A stretch of DNA of 26,438 nucleotides from JACCQS01 sp050999295. GTDB lineage: Bacteria > Actinomycetota > Actinomycetes > Mycobacteriales > Geodermatophilaceae. A program made the translations under genes and the position numbers. The number at the start of each line of letters is the position of its first letter. Position 1 is the first letter of the stretch. The stretch lies in NCBI GenBank assembly GCA_050999295.1, contig JBPCPI010000265.1:1-26438 (forward strand), read 5' to 3'. Under the pieces are notes generated by a model that had not been told where the DNA came from, did no database searches, and saw only the letters and a list, made by a program, of their open reading frames with translations. Shown here in pieces: positions 15,502-22,982 of the stretch.

Positions 15502-17418
15502 TCAGTCCATGAGCACCGGCTGCCCGGTGAGCACGGCCAGGATGTTCTCCCACGCCGTCGAGCCTCTCGCCAGCACACCGCTGTGGGCGGACGGGCCGCT
15601 GATCTCCGTGCCATCCAGGTAGCCGCCGGTGTCCAACACGACCACCGAGTCGATCGCGGTCGGTGGGAGGCCGTGGAACAGCGGTCCGCCGTAGGGCACG
15701 ACGTCCCACGGGGCCACCATGGCGAAGGTCTGATAGTTCTCCAGCGCGTCCATGACCTCCAGCGGCTCGTCACCGATGCCCGGGGAGTTCACGAACAGCA
15801 GATTGTCGGCAGCCAGTCCTGACGTGCTGGCCATGGCCACGGTCAGTCCGCCGTAGGAGTGCCCGATCACCGTGACAGGTACCTCCACGAGGGGCTGTTG
15901 ATCGTCGATCTCCTGTTGGACCGCGTAGCTGAAATCGACCAACGGCCCGACGAGATCCGCTGCGTAGTCATCGGTGAGAGCGGTGGGAACACCGTCCGGG
16001 AAATCGCCTCCTGTCCAGACGATCATCGCGGGCTGCGTCCCGTCGTGCGCCGCTTGTTCGACGAACCCGGTGGCGCTGTTGGACTGATTGAACATGTCCG
16101 GGATATCGGTGCCCACTCCCGGGACGAAGATCCCGACGTCATCGGTTTCCGGGCTGATCGTGCCGACCAGCTCCGCCCAGGATCCGTCACCACTCGGGTC
16201 GAAGTACACGATCTTGCGGCCCTGATAGTCCGGCCATGGTGGACCTTCCGGATTGCCGTAGTCGACTGTGGTCTCTTCGAGCAGCAGCTCGTACTGCTCG
16301 ATCCGGGCGTCAAGGTCGGCCAACCGTTGTTGGGCGGCAACGGCGTCGGCCTGGTAACCGGCCTCGTAACCGGGCGTCTCGGGTACTGCCTGCGCGGCCT
16401 GCGCGGCCTGCGCAGCCGACGCGGCCACCGCGGGGCGCTGCGCCCGGGCCTGATGTAGGGCGTCGGCCACCCGGATCCGGTTGGCCGCGATGCGATGCTC
16501 GAACGGCATCCCGTTGAGGTTGCCCACCACAGCCGGAAACAGCGCTGCCAACATGGCCAGCTCCGGCGCTGGGATGCCGGCCAGGATGTCGGCCACCTCG
16601 GCCACCCGCTCGGCGCTAGCTGCGCCGTAAGCAGCTCCGGCGGAGTCCCCTCGCAACATCATTGCCGCCAGAGCCAGCGCTGCCTCGAAGGGATCCGGGG
16701 ACGTCAGGTCCGGTCGTCGGGAGACCAGCAGAGCGGCTAGTTCGCCATCGTCCTCGCAGGCACGGATGAGTTGCTCGGGTGTCATCCCCCAGTACTCCCG
16801 GGGCAGGCCGGAGCGCGCACCGGTGACCGGAAGGTAGGGGTAGAGGATGGCGATCCCGGGTCCGCCTGCGGCTGCATTGCCCACCAGCCCGAGCAGGTTG
16901 GCCACCGTCGGTCCCTCGCGCAGCTGCCGGCCACGGTCCTTGGCAGCCAGGGTCAGTTCCGTGTACGCAGCGTCCGCCTCGGCGTTGAGCTCGGTCAGGA
17001 CGCGGTGGCGGGCGTCGTCGTACAGCGTCTCGCGCATCTCCGGCTCGACGTTGTCGTAACCAGGCGCGCGGCTCACCCAGAAGCCGTTGGCCGACGCGGA
17101 CTCCCAACGTTGGACCAACTCGGCACGCTGCTGCTGGAAGGCGCTCACGTCCTCGGCCCACCCGTTGGTGACCTGTTCGGCGTAGAGCATGGCGCCGACG
17201 GCATCCTGCAGCGTGTAGAACTGGTCGCCGATCTGCTCGCCGATCACCGGATGCAGCACGTCGGAGAAGGAGGAGGCGAGCGAGTTCAACACGAAGCCGA
17301 GCGAGTCCTGCTGACCGGTGAGCTGACCGCCTACCCGGGCAAATCCCTGCGCCTGTTCACGGATGCGTAACGGTTGCGCACGCGTGTCGTCCGGATCGAA
17401 GTCCGTCGAGCCGGACAT
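15502..17418 (-). CDS. Alpha/beta-hydrolase of DUF1023 (Abhydrolase_8) type with long helical N-terminus
   Basis: The 638-residue protein has no signal peptide. Residues 1 to about 390 are mostly helical with Gln/Ala-rich stretches, including a probable coiled coil (DAVAAQQRLADLDARIEQYE). The C-terminal 220 residues form an alpha/beta-hydrolase: VGIFVPGVGTDIPDMF, the nucleophile elbow GHSYGG (Ser about 521), and candidate Asp (PWDVVPY, about 572) and His (PSAHSGV, about 612). DUF1023 hydrolases are widespread in actinobacteria, often fused to or beside WXG100-like helical domains; substrates are unknown. ATG has a strong GGAGG 7 nt upstream, preferred over an in-frame extension that would overlap ispE. 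It is probably a single-gene unit, convergent with rmlC. Confidence 0.8.
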   Translation of the reverse strand: MSGSTDFDPDDTRAQPLRIREQAQGFARVGGQLTGQQDSLGFVLNSLASSFSDVLHPVIGEQIGDQFYTLQDAVGAMLYAEQVTNGWAEDVSAFQQQRAELVQRWESASANGFWVSRAPGYDNVEPEMRETLYDDARHRVLTELNAEADAAYTELTLAAKDRGRQLREGPTVANLLGLVGNAAAGGPGIAILYPYLPVTGARSGLPREYWGMTPEQLIRACEDDGELAALLVSRRPDLTSPDPFEAALALAAMMLRGDSAGAAYGAASAERVAEVADILAGIPAPELAMLAALFPAVVGNLNGMPFEHRIAANRIRVADALHQARAQRPAVAASAAQAAQAAQAVPETPGYEAGYQADAVAAQQRLADLDARIEQYELLLEETTVDYGNPEGPPWPDYQGRKIVYFDPSGDGSWAELVGTISPETDDVGIFVPGVGTDIPDMFNQSNSATGFVEQAAHDGTQPAMIVWTGGDFPDGVPTALTDDYAADLVGPLVDFSYAVQQEIDDQQPLVEVPVTVIGHSYGGLTVAMASTSGLAADNLLFVNSPGIGDEPLEVMDALENYQTFAMVAPWDVVPYGGPLFHGLPPTAIDSVVVLDTGGYLDGTEISGPSAHSGVLARGSTAWENILAVLTGQPVLMD

Positions 17419-17472
17419 GGCGCATCCTCCAGTCCGCACCTCGTCGGGACCGTTCGAGGCTAGGTGCGGTCG

Positions 17473-17491
17473 GGTCGCGATCGTTGCGACC
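17473..17491 (-). terminator. Small hairpin between ispE and the hydrolase gene
   Basis: GGTCGC (17473-17478) pairs with GCGACC (17486-17491) across a 7-nt loop, about 60 nt beyond the ispE stop. It may terminate the rpfB-ksgA-ispE transcript. The stem is short and there is no T-tract. Confidence 0.3.
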
Positions 17492-17500
17492 GGCGCCGCT

Positions 17501-17509
17501 TGTGGATAA
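17501..17509 (-). promoter_or_regulatory. Perfect DnaA-box 9-mer
   Basis: The minus strand reads TTATCCACA, the canonical DnaA box, about 83 bp upstream of the hydrolase start. Only one copy is seen, so it is not an origin. It could be a regulatory DnaA site or chance. Confidence 0.3.
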
Positions 17510-17551
17510 CCCGAGCCGCGCTGCGGCGCAATCCCCAGCCGCTGTGCTGAC

Positions 17552-18469
17552 TCAGTTCCGGGCGCGCGGCAGACGGGGTCCGGGCACCGGGCCGCTGGCG
17601 ACCCGGACACTTGCGAACAGCCCCTCCGCGGACAGCCGCGCGGCCACGGTGATCGCGTGCTCGGAGTCTCGGGCGAGGTAGGCCACCGTGGGTCCGGAAC
17701 CGCTGATCAGCGCTCCCAAGGCGCCGGTCTCCTCGCCGGCGCGCAGGGCCCGGCGCAGCTCCGGCCGCAGCGAGACCGCAGCAGCGCTCAGGTCGTTGGC
17801 CAGCGCGCGGGCGAGCAGTTCCGGATCCTCGCGACGCAGCGCAGTCAGCACACTGGTGGCATCCTGCGCAGGGCGCAGTGGCCGCTGCGCGCGCAACCGG
17901 TCTAGCTCGGCGTACACCGCGGGGGTGGCCAGGCCACTGCGGGCGATCCCGAGCACCCAGTCCGTACGCCCGCGGGTGAGCACCGAGCTGAGCTGCTCCC
18001 CCCGACCGGCTCCCAGAGCGACCTGGCCGTGCAGGGAGAAGGGGACGTCGGACCCAAGTTCCGCGGCGAGCTCGTCCAGCTGATCCCGCTCCATCGCGGT
18101 CCCCCACAGGCCGTCGAGCGCGACGAGGGCTGCCGCAGCATCTGCGCTGCCACCGGCGAGTCCGGCCGCCATCGGGATCTGCTTGTCGATGCTGATGTCG
18201 GCGTCTGCATCGATCCCGGACCGTTGGGCCAGCAGAACTGCTGCGCGCCAGGCGAGGTTCGTCGCGTCCGCGGGGACGTTGGCACTGTCCGGGCCGGTGA
18301 CGGTGAGGCTCAACCCGTTGCCGGCTGCGACGCGGGAGACCGTCACGGTGTCGAACAGACTCACAGCCAGGAATACCGCCGTGAGGTCGTGGTAGCCATC
18401 CGCCCGGGGTGGGCGGACCGCCAGGAAGAGGTTGATCTTGGCCGGTGCACGTACTGCGATCGAGGTCAC
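17552..18469 (-). CDS. ispE: 4-diphosphocytidyl-2-C-methyl-D-erythritol kinase
   Basis: The 305-residue GHMP kinase has an N-terminal APAKINLFLAV with ADGYHDL, characteristic of IspE, and the ATP-binding motif PMAAGLAGGSADAAAAL near residue 100. The C-terminal GALISGSGPTVAYL segment is motif 3. It phosphorylates CDP-methylerythritol in the MEP isoprenoid pathway, feeding undecaprenyl phosphate and quinones. GTG at 18469 overlaps the ksgA stop (GTGA), so the genes are coupled as in many actinobacteria. The C-terminus is a short basic Pro/Arg tail. Confidence 0.96.
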   Translation of the reverse strand: MTSIAVRAPAKINLFLAVRPPRADGYHDLTAVFLAVSLFDTVTVSRVAAGNGLSLTVTGPDSANVPADATNLAWRAAVLLAQRSGIDADADISIDKQIPMAAGLAGGSADAAAALVALDGLWGTAMERDQLDELAAELGSDVPFSLHGQVALGAGRGEQLSSVLTRGRTDWVLGIARSGLATPAVYAELDRLRAQRPLRPAQDATSVLTALRREDPELLARALANDLSAAAVSLRPELRRALRAGEETGALGALISGSGPTVAYLARDSEHAITVAARLSAEGLFASVRVASGPVPGPRLPRARN

Positions 18470-19308
18470 CGGTGGGGTCCCAGGGAAGCGATTCGGGTGA
18501 ACTCGGCGACGCCGAGCTGTTCGCCGCGGGTCAGCGGATCGATGTCAGCAGCACGCACGATCAGCTCGGCGGCCGCGGCGCTGCCGGCCCAGCCGGCCAG
18601 CGCCGCCCGCAGTCCCTTGCGTCGGCTGGCGAAGGCGGCATCGATCACGGCGAAGACCCGGTCGCGGGGCGCCAGGTCCGGACTGGGTCGGCGGTGGAAG
18701 GACACCAAACCGGAATCAACGCCCGGAACCGGCCAGAACACCTGTCGGCTGATCGTCCCGGCGCGGCGCACGTCGGCGTACCACGCCGCTTTGACCGACG
18801 GCACGCCGTAGGCCGGGCTCCCGGGCTGCGCGGCGAGCCGCTCGGCGACCTCGGCCTGGACCAGGACCAGCCCACGCTCCAGGGTGGGGAAGCGCTCCAG
18901 CAGGGTGAGCAGCACCGGGACCGAGGTGTTGTAGGGCAGGTTCGCCACGAGCGCCAACGGCGTCTGCGGTACGGAGGTCAGCCGCAGCGCGTCTGCCGCG
19001 ATCACGATCAGCCGATCGCTGGCCTCCGGTGCATATGTCGCGATCGTCGCGGGTAAGGCACCGGCCAGGCGGGGGTCGACCTCCACGGCCACGACCCGGG
19101 CCCCCACCGCTAGCAGGCCCAGGGTCAGCGAGCCGAGTCCGGGGCCTACCTCGAGCACGACATCGCCGACACCCACGTCTGCCACCCGGACGATCTTGCG
19201 GATCGTGTTGGCATCGTGCAGGAAGTTCTGACCCAGCGACTTCGTGGGCCGCAGGTCCAGGGCGGCGTCCCTCTCCCGGCCCGCCGCCGGTCCCAGGAAC
19301 TGCGTCAT
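18466..19308 (-). CDS. ksgA: 16S rRNA (adenine-N6,N6)-dimethyltransferase
   Basis: The 280-residue SAM-dependent enzyme dimethylates two adjacent adenines near the 3' end of 16S rRNA during small-subunit maturation. Motifs seen are SLGQNFLHDANT, VLEVGPGLGSLTLGLL for SAM binding, VEVDPRL, the catalytic NLPYNTSVP and FWPVPGVDSGLV. ATG at 19308 begins MTQFLGPAAG and gives a length normal for the family. The frame is open for 96 codons upstream, but that stretch overlaps rpfB and is Arg-rich shadow. The ribosome site is weak. It is followed by a 4-bp overlap with ispE and preceded by rpfB with a 71-bp gap. Confidence 0.96.
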   Translation of the reverse strand: MTQFLGPAAGRERDAALDLRPTKSLGQNFLHDANTIRKIVRVADVGVGDVVLEVGPGLGSLTLGLLAVGARVVAVEVDPRLAGALPATIATYAPEASDRLIVIAADALRLTSVPQTPLALVANLPYNTSVPVLLTLLERFPTLERGLVLVQAEVAERLAAQPGSPAYGVPSVKAAWYADVRRAGTISRQVFWPVPGVDSGLVSFHRRPSPDLAPRDRVFAVIDAAFASRRKGLRAALAGWAGSAAAAELIVRAADIDPLTRGEQLGVAEFTRIASLGPHR

Positions 19309-19379
19309 GCCGTGGACCGTACGCAAGGCCGGTGGCTCCGGTGTGGCGCCACCTGGGCCGCTAGCCCGAGCTCGTGGTC

Positions 19380-20507
19380 CTAGTCGTAGAGGTGAAAACC
19401 ACAGGATGGCCACGGCGAGTCGCCGCGGTCGGCGTACGTGCGTTCGCCCACTGCGATCTGCTGCTCTCTGGTGGCTTGGTGCGGCAGCGGCGCGAAGTCG
19501 TCGCCGCCGTAGGCCAGCCAGGTCTGCTGGTCGTACTGCAAACCGCCGTAGTAACCGTTGCCCGTGTTGATCGACCAGTTCCCGCCGGACTCGCATTCAG
19601 CCAGTGCGTCCCAGTTGAGGGAGCCGTCTGATGGCGGAGGGGTCGCGCCGGTGTTCGCGCCGCCACCAGTGCTCGGTCGAGGCTTGGTGCCGACTCGCGC
19701 CACCTCCGTCACCGGAGTGCTGATGGGCTTGATGGCGACGGCGTGGCGGACCGCCTCGACGCCGTCGTGGTAGGTGATCCGGTAGTTGACGTAGCGCTGA
19801 CCGAGTACTCCCGGGCTGTCGATCTCGCGCTCACCCTCGAAAAGCGTGTCGTCCGGAGTCTCGCTCACCGGAAATGGCAGCGGCTCGTTGACGGCTAGGT
19901 CGGAGAAGGTGACTCGGACGATCTGCAGGCGCATCCGGTCGGCGAGCAGCTGCGTGCGGAAGAGCGAGGTCCAGTCGTGGGGTCCCACATAGAGTTCCTG
20001 CTCGGCCAGAAATTCCTCGACGTCGGTGGCCGTGGTCACGACCGGACGGGTCTGTCCATCGACGGTCAGGGTGATCTGACGTGGCGTGTTGATCGTGAGT
20101 TCCATGCCGTCCAGCGGGACGCGGGCGCTGCGTGAAGCAGACACCTCGAGCTGGGCCTGCCGATAGCCGAGCTGGTCAAGGGCTTCATCCACTGATCGTG
20201 CCGTCGTGTAGACCTCACGGCTGATGCCGTCCACGGTCAGGTGCAGTGGGCGGCCGCGCTGCAGCGCGATACTGGCCCCGTCCTGCACGTTCGTGTTCGG
20301 AGCGGGAATGACCACATCGTGATCGCCGATGTCCAGGTCGGCGCTGTCGAGAACACCTTCCACGGTGCTCGCGAGAGTCGTGACCGCACGCTCTTCGCCG
20401 TCGACGGACACCGTCACGGACTTGGACAGGCTGGCCCAGGCGAATGAGCCGCCGAGCAGGCCGGCAATGACAAGGGTGAACAGGGCGAACTTATAGGTAC
20501 GGCGCAC
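19380..20507 (-). CDS. rpfB: Resuscitation-promoting factor RpfB
   Basis: The 375-residue cell-wall lytic enzyme has an N-terminal membrane or signal segment (FALFTLVIAGLLGGSFAWA). Three DUF348 repeats follow (VTVSVDGEERAV; LHLTVDGISREV; ITLTVDGQTRPV) and then a G5 domain (SDLAVNEPLPF to about 285). The C-terminal Rpf lysozyme-like domain contains the catalytic Glu in AECESGGNWSINTGNGYYGG (E about 306) and two Cys. Rpf proteins cleave peptidoglycan and help dormant actinobacteria resume growth. I prefer GTG 20507, where GGAAAG sits 5 nt upstream, over GTG 20513. A much longer upstream frame runs through the structured leader and is not supported. The order rpfB-ksgA-ispE is conserved. Confidence 0.96.
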   Translation of the reverse strand: MRRTYKFALFTLVIAGLLGGSFAWASLSKSVTVSVDGEERAVTTLASTVEGVLDSADLDIGDHDVVIPAPNTNVQDGASIALQRGRPLHLTVDGISREVYTTARSVDEALDQLGYRQAQLEVSASRSARVPLDGMELTINTPRQITLTVDGQTRPVVTTATDVEEFLAEQELYVGPHDWTSLFRTQLLADRMRLQIVRVTFSDLAVNEPLPFPVSETPDDTLFEGEREIDSPGVLGQRYVNYRITYHDGVEAVRHAVAIKPISTPVTEVARVGTKPRPSTGGGANTGATPPPSDGSLNWDALAECESGGNWSINTGNGYYGGLQYDQQTWLAYGGDDFAPLPHQATREQQIAVGERTYADRGDSPWPSCGFHLYD

Positions 20508-20561
20508 AGACACTTTCCGAGAAAACTCTCTTGGGTCGAGCGATCCGAGCAGGGGAACACC

Positions 20562-20647
20562 GCGCAGCGAACGAGCGGCGATCTGGACAGTCGAGATGGC
20601 TGCGCAGATTCCTGTGGGTTTCTTCGATCCGAAGCCCCTGGGGCTTC
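20562..20647 (-). promoter_or_regulatory. Structured 5' leader of rpfB with mutually exclusive hairpins
   Basis: Two overlapping inverted repeats share bases 20631-20634: gaagcccc-t-ggggcttc (20631-20647) and cttcg-atc-cgaag (20622-20634). They cannot form together. Further along, gctgcgc (20599-20605) can pair with gcgcagc (20562-20568). This is an attenuator- or riboswitch-like layout in a leader of about 150 nt. Some actinobacterial rpf genes are known to carry ydaO-type c-di-AMP riboswitches; the present sequence only partly resembles that consensus as I remember it, so identity is unproven. Confidence 0.45.
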
Positions 20648-20669
20648 CCCACCCCGGCGTTGTCACGAC

Positions 20670-20675
20670 ACGATA
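20670..20675 (-). promoter_or_regulatory. Candidate -10 element of rpfB
   Basis: The minus strand reads TATCGT, a TANNNT element, with a weak TGGTCA-like -35 about 17 nt upstream. Transcription would start near 20663, leaving a leader of about 155 nt before the GTG start. Confidence 0.35.
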
Positions 20676-20735
20676 ACGGACGACGCGCAGCGTGACCACT
20701 TTCGGGGGCAGCGAATCGCCTCAGGGTCGTCGGAC

Positions 20736-21575
20736 TCAGCCGCGCTGAGAGGTACCCCAGGCCGCCTGCGCCCAGCGGACCGGGGCCAGCCACTTCACCA
20801 GGAAGGCGGCCACGACGAGAGCTCCCACCAGCGCCCCGAAAGCGCCGGCGATGAGGGCCACGGGCGCGAGATCAGCACCGGAGGCCGAGTCACCCACCCG
20901 GACCCCGGTGGCCATCAGCAGTCCGCTCAGAACCAGCAGGGTCAAGATGCTCCCGGCTCCCACCGCCACATGCGCGCTGTTGATCCGCAACGCGTCGTCG
21001 ACCGGGATGTCCTCTGACCCACGGGGGGTCCCCCGACGCGCCAGGCGTTCGAGGGTGACCTCGACGAGCAGCCAGACGCCTACGGCGATCCCGGCGGCGA
21101 TCCGGACCTGCTGGGCCCAGCACTAGTCCATGGTGAGCACGCCGAAGGCGATGAGCCCGAGGGCTGCCAGGCGCCCGATCGTCGGCAGCGCGCGATCGAT
21201 GAATTCGGCTTGTGGTCGCCGTGCAGGCGCGCGGGCCTCCCAGGTCGGCTGTAACCGGGTCAGCTCGCCAAGCAGGACTCCACCGAGCAGGCCCCCGATG
21301 AGCAGGCCGGGCCACAGGAAGACCGCACTCTCGGCGAACATCACCAGCGCCGCCACCGACAGACCCAGCGCCATGACGAAACCGGCCAGGCGCCACCGGC
21401 GGGCTCGCTGAGCCTGCACCTTCATGGCCCGCTCTGCCTCGGTGGTGGGGACGGTCAAGCTGAGTGCGCCGTTGGACACCTCGCGACGCGCCGCCGCGTG
21501 CGACCACACCCGGCCGACGAAGACCGCGGGAACGAGGAGCGCCACGAAGAGCAGCACTGCGATGAACCGACCCAT
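20736..21575 (-). pseudogene. Conserved actinobacterial membrane protein gene interrupted by an in-frame TAG
   Basis: ATG at 21575 opens a 150-codon frame with membrane segments (FIAVLLFVALLVPAVFVG; LAGFVMALGLSVAALVMF) ending at TAG 21125-21123. The same frame continues after the TAG for 128 more codons to a TGA at 20736, with two or three further membrane segments (LTLLVLSGLLMATG; ALIAGAFGALVGALVVAAFLV). The first 44 codons after the TAG contain no ATG, GTG or TTG, yet nearly all end in G or C, as real coding DNA does here. As I recall the family, one protein of about 280 residues holds both halves, including the ...VDDALR.NSAHV.VGAGS motif. Likely a nonsense mutation (CAG or TGG to TAG), a sequence error, or readthrough. 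Function unknown. Confidence 0.7.
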
Positions 21576-21581
21576 GAGTCA

Positions 21582-21610
21582 GGGATACGTCGCGTTTCGC
21601 CTCAGGTCAA
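21582..21610 (-). promoter_or_regulatory. Promoter of the interrupted membrane gene (leaderless)
   Basis: On the minus strand TTGACC (21610-21605) and TATCCC (21587-21582) are 17 nt apart, close to the ideal -35/-10 arrangement. The predicted start falls at the ATG (21575), and no ribosome site is present, so the transcript is probably leaderless. Confidence 0.6.
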
Positions 21611-21777
21611 CTGATCCGGGTCACAACTAGGTCTGCTGTTATCTCTCAAGGGCCCCTGGCGACGTTCTCCGGCAACCCGGACATCCGGGGGAAGGGCGGC
21701 GAATCTCGAGTGGGTTCGTTGTTCGCTCCTCATCCGGCCTGCTTGCGACCGTCTCGAAGTCTGGGACGATCGTTGTC

Positions 21778-21828
21778 ATGGCCATGCGGGGCGAGATGCT
21801 GCTTCTCGACTCGGCGGTCCTCTTGTGA
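21778..21828 (+). CDS. Possible 16-codon leader peptide
   Basis: ATG at 21778 starts a short frame (MAMRGEMLLLDSAVLL) whose TGA overlaps the GTG start of the next gene as GTGA. The downstream gene has no good ribosome site of its own, so coupled translation from this leader is plausible. There is no independent evidence of translation. Confidence 0.25.
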   Translation: MAMRGEMLLLDSAVLL

Positions 21829-22307
21829 CGGCGACGGACACCGAACCGGGTGATGAGCGCTGCGTCCTGGGCTGGTCGGCCCTGGCGTCGCGGGCCGCCG
21901 TTGGCGTACTGCTGGCTGCTCTGATCCTTGCCCACGGGCTGGAGTGCGCTGCGCTGCTGGGACACGGTGCGTCGCCCATAGGTCACACCCTGGTTGCGCC
22001 TGCCATATCCGCTGACGCGATGCAGCACGCAACCGCGCCAGATGAGTCCGAGCCCATGATGCTGGCAGCATTGGCCGCCGATCCCGTCCAGACTGTCGGC
22101 GGCCCCGACATGCTGGCCCGGGGCGGCGCGGTGTGCGTCGCTGTTCTCATCGGCGCCGGGATCTGGTTGCTGGGGCGGCGGCCTCGGCTGATCTGCCACA
22201 GCGCTCCGTCATGGCTGTCCGTCCGCATCTGCATGCGGTTGTTGGCGGTTGCCCGATGCCGACTGTCGGCGCCCGATCTGGCGGTTCTCGGCGTCTTGCG
22301 GACCTGA
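21825..22307 (+). CDS. Small membrane protein, DUF6153-like
   Basis: The 160-residue product has two hydrophobic segments (about 24-45, VGVLLAALILAHGLECAALL; about 101-116, VCVAVLIGAGIWLL). Between them is a loop with scattered His and Met residues (SADAMQHATAPDESEPMM). This layout is that of DUF6153 proteins, which typically precede DUF305 genes in actinobacteria, as here; the assignment rests on layout and context. A metal-related role is commonly guessed but unproven. The GTG start lacks a good ribosome site and overlaps a possible 16-codon leader peptide. DUF305 follows after 77 bp. Confidence 0.6.
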   Translation: MTATDTEPGDERCVLGWSALASRAAVGVLLAALILAHGLECAALLGHGASPIGHTLVAPAISADAMQHATAPDESEPMMLAALAADPVQTVGGPDMLARGGAVCVAVLIGAGIWLLGRRPRLICHSAPSWLSVRICMRLLAVARCRLSAPDLAVLGVLRT

Positions 22308-22384
22308 GCGGCCGCACTGTCGCAACCGCGGCAGCGCTCGACCCTCTGCACGTCCGTAAGACCCAAAGTCAGGAGAACACCACC

Positions 22385-22936
22385 ATGCGCACACGCATCA
22401 GCACAGTCTTCGGCGCCATCGCTGCTACCACGTTGCTCGCCGCTTGCGGCAGCGACGCTGACCCGGCGGCGGATCACAATGCAGCCGACGTCACCTTTGC
22501 TACCGAGATGATCCCGCACCATCGTCAGGCGGTGGAAATGGCCGAGCTGGCCGGTACCCGGGCCAATAGTCCTGAGGTCCTGGAGCTGGCAGAGGAGATC
22601 GCCGGGGCCCAGGAGCCCGAGATCGAGACCATGTCCGGCTGGCTCGAGAGCTGGGGCGAACCGGTTCCGGAGGAGATGGGCGGCATGGACCACGGCGGCA
22701 TGACCGGCATGATGAGCGAGGAGCAGATGCGAGCTCTGGAAGCCGCCACTGGCCCTGCCTTCGACGACATGTTCCTGGAGATGATGATCGAGCACCACAC
22801 CGGTGCGATCCAAATGGCCCAGACCGAACAGAGCGAAGGCCAGTACGCCGACGCGGTCGAACTCGCGGCGCAGATCGAGCAGGCACAGCAGGCCGAGATC
22901 GAAACCATGCAGGACCTGCTCGGGACGAACGAGTAG
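22385..22936 (+). CDS. DUF305-family lipoprotein (probable periplasmic-side metal binding)
   Basis: The 183-residue protein has a lipoprotein signal with lipobox LLAAC (Cys about 21), so it should be anchored outside the membrane. The DUF305 domain shows its paired hallmarks, EMIPHHRQAVEMA and MMIEHHTGAIQMA, on helices that form a four-helix ferritin-like bundle. A Met/His-rich loop between them (MGGMDHGGMTGMM) looks suited to copper. DUF305 proteins are often next to copper-resistance genes; the biochemical role is not settled. ATG has AGGAG about 9 nt upstream. A hairpin follows the stop. The gene is intact, unlike the following one. Confidence 0.93.
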   Translation: MRTRISTVFGAIAATTLLAACGSDADPAADHNAADVTFATEMIPHHRQAVEMAELAGTRANSPEVLELAEEIAGAQEPEIETMSGWLESWGEPVPEEMGGMDHGGMTGMMSEEQMRALEAATGPAFDDMFLEMMIEHHTGAIQMAQTEQSEGQYADAVELAAQIEQAQQAEIETMQDLLGTNE

Positions 22937-22944
22937 CTGCCCGG

Positions 22945-22982
22945 ATGCCGGCGAGGCGAGGGGGGCCCCCAGCGTCCGGCAT
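22945..22982 (+). terminator. Hairpin just after the DUF305 gene
   Basis: ATGCCGG (22945-22951) and CCGGCAT (22976-22982) form a perfect 7-bp outer stem. An inner GGGGG/CCCCC pairing is possible. It begins 8 nt after the stop codon. No T-tract follows. It also sits where the missing N-terminus of the next gene would have been, so it may mark a deletion join. Confidence 0.45.

Noticed and set aside
19309..19596. Upstream extension of ksgA by 96 codons
   Set aside because: The extension overlaps the catalytic end of rpfB and is Arg-rich non-homologous sequence; ATG 19308 gives a normal KsgA length.
20514..20699. Upstream extension of rpfB by more than 60 codons
   Set aside because: It would translate the hairpin-rich leader; the membrane segment and a ribosome site fit the GTG near 20507 instead.
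21123..21125. Pyrrolysine or selenocysteine at the in-frame stop
   Set aside because: Selenocysteine uses TGA, not TAG, and no pyrrolysine machinery is seen; a mutation or error is far simpler.
21676..21689. Inverted repeat CCCGGA-CA-TCCGGG upstream of the DUF6153-like gene
   Set aside because: The arms are only 6 bp with a 2-nt centre in GC-rich DNA, and no gene ends close by for it to terminate; it is not distinguishable from chance.
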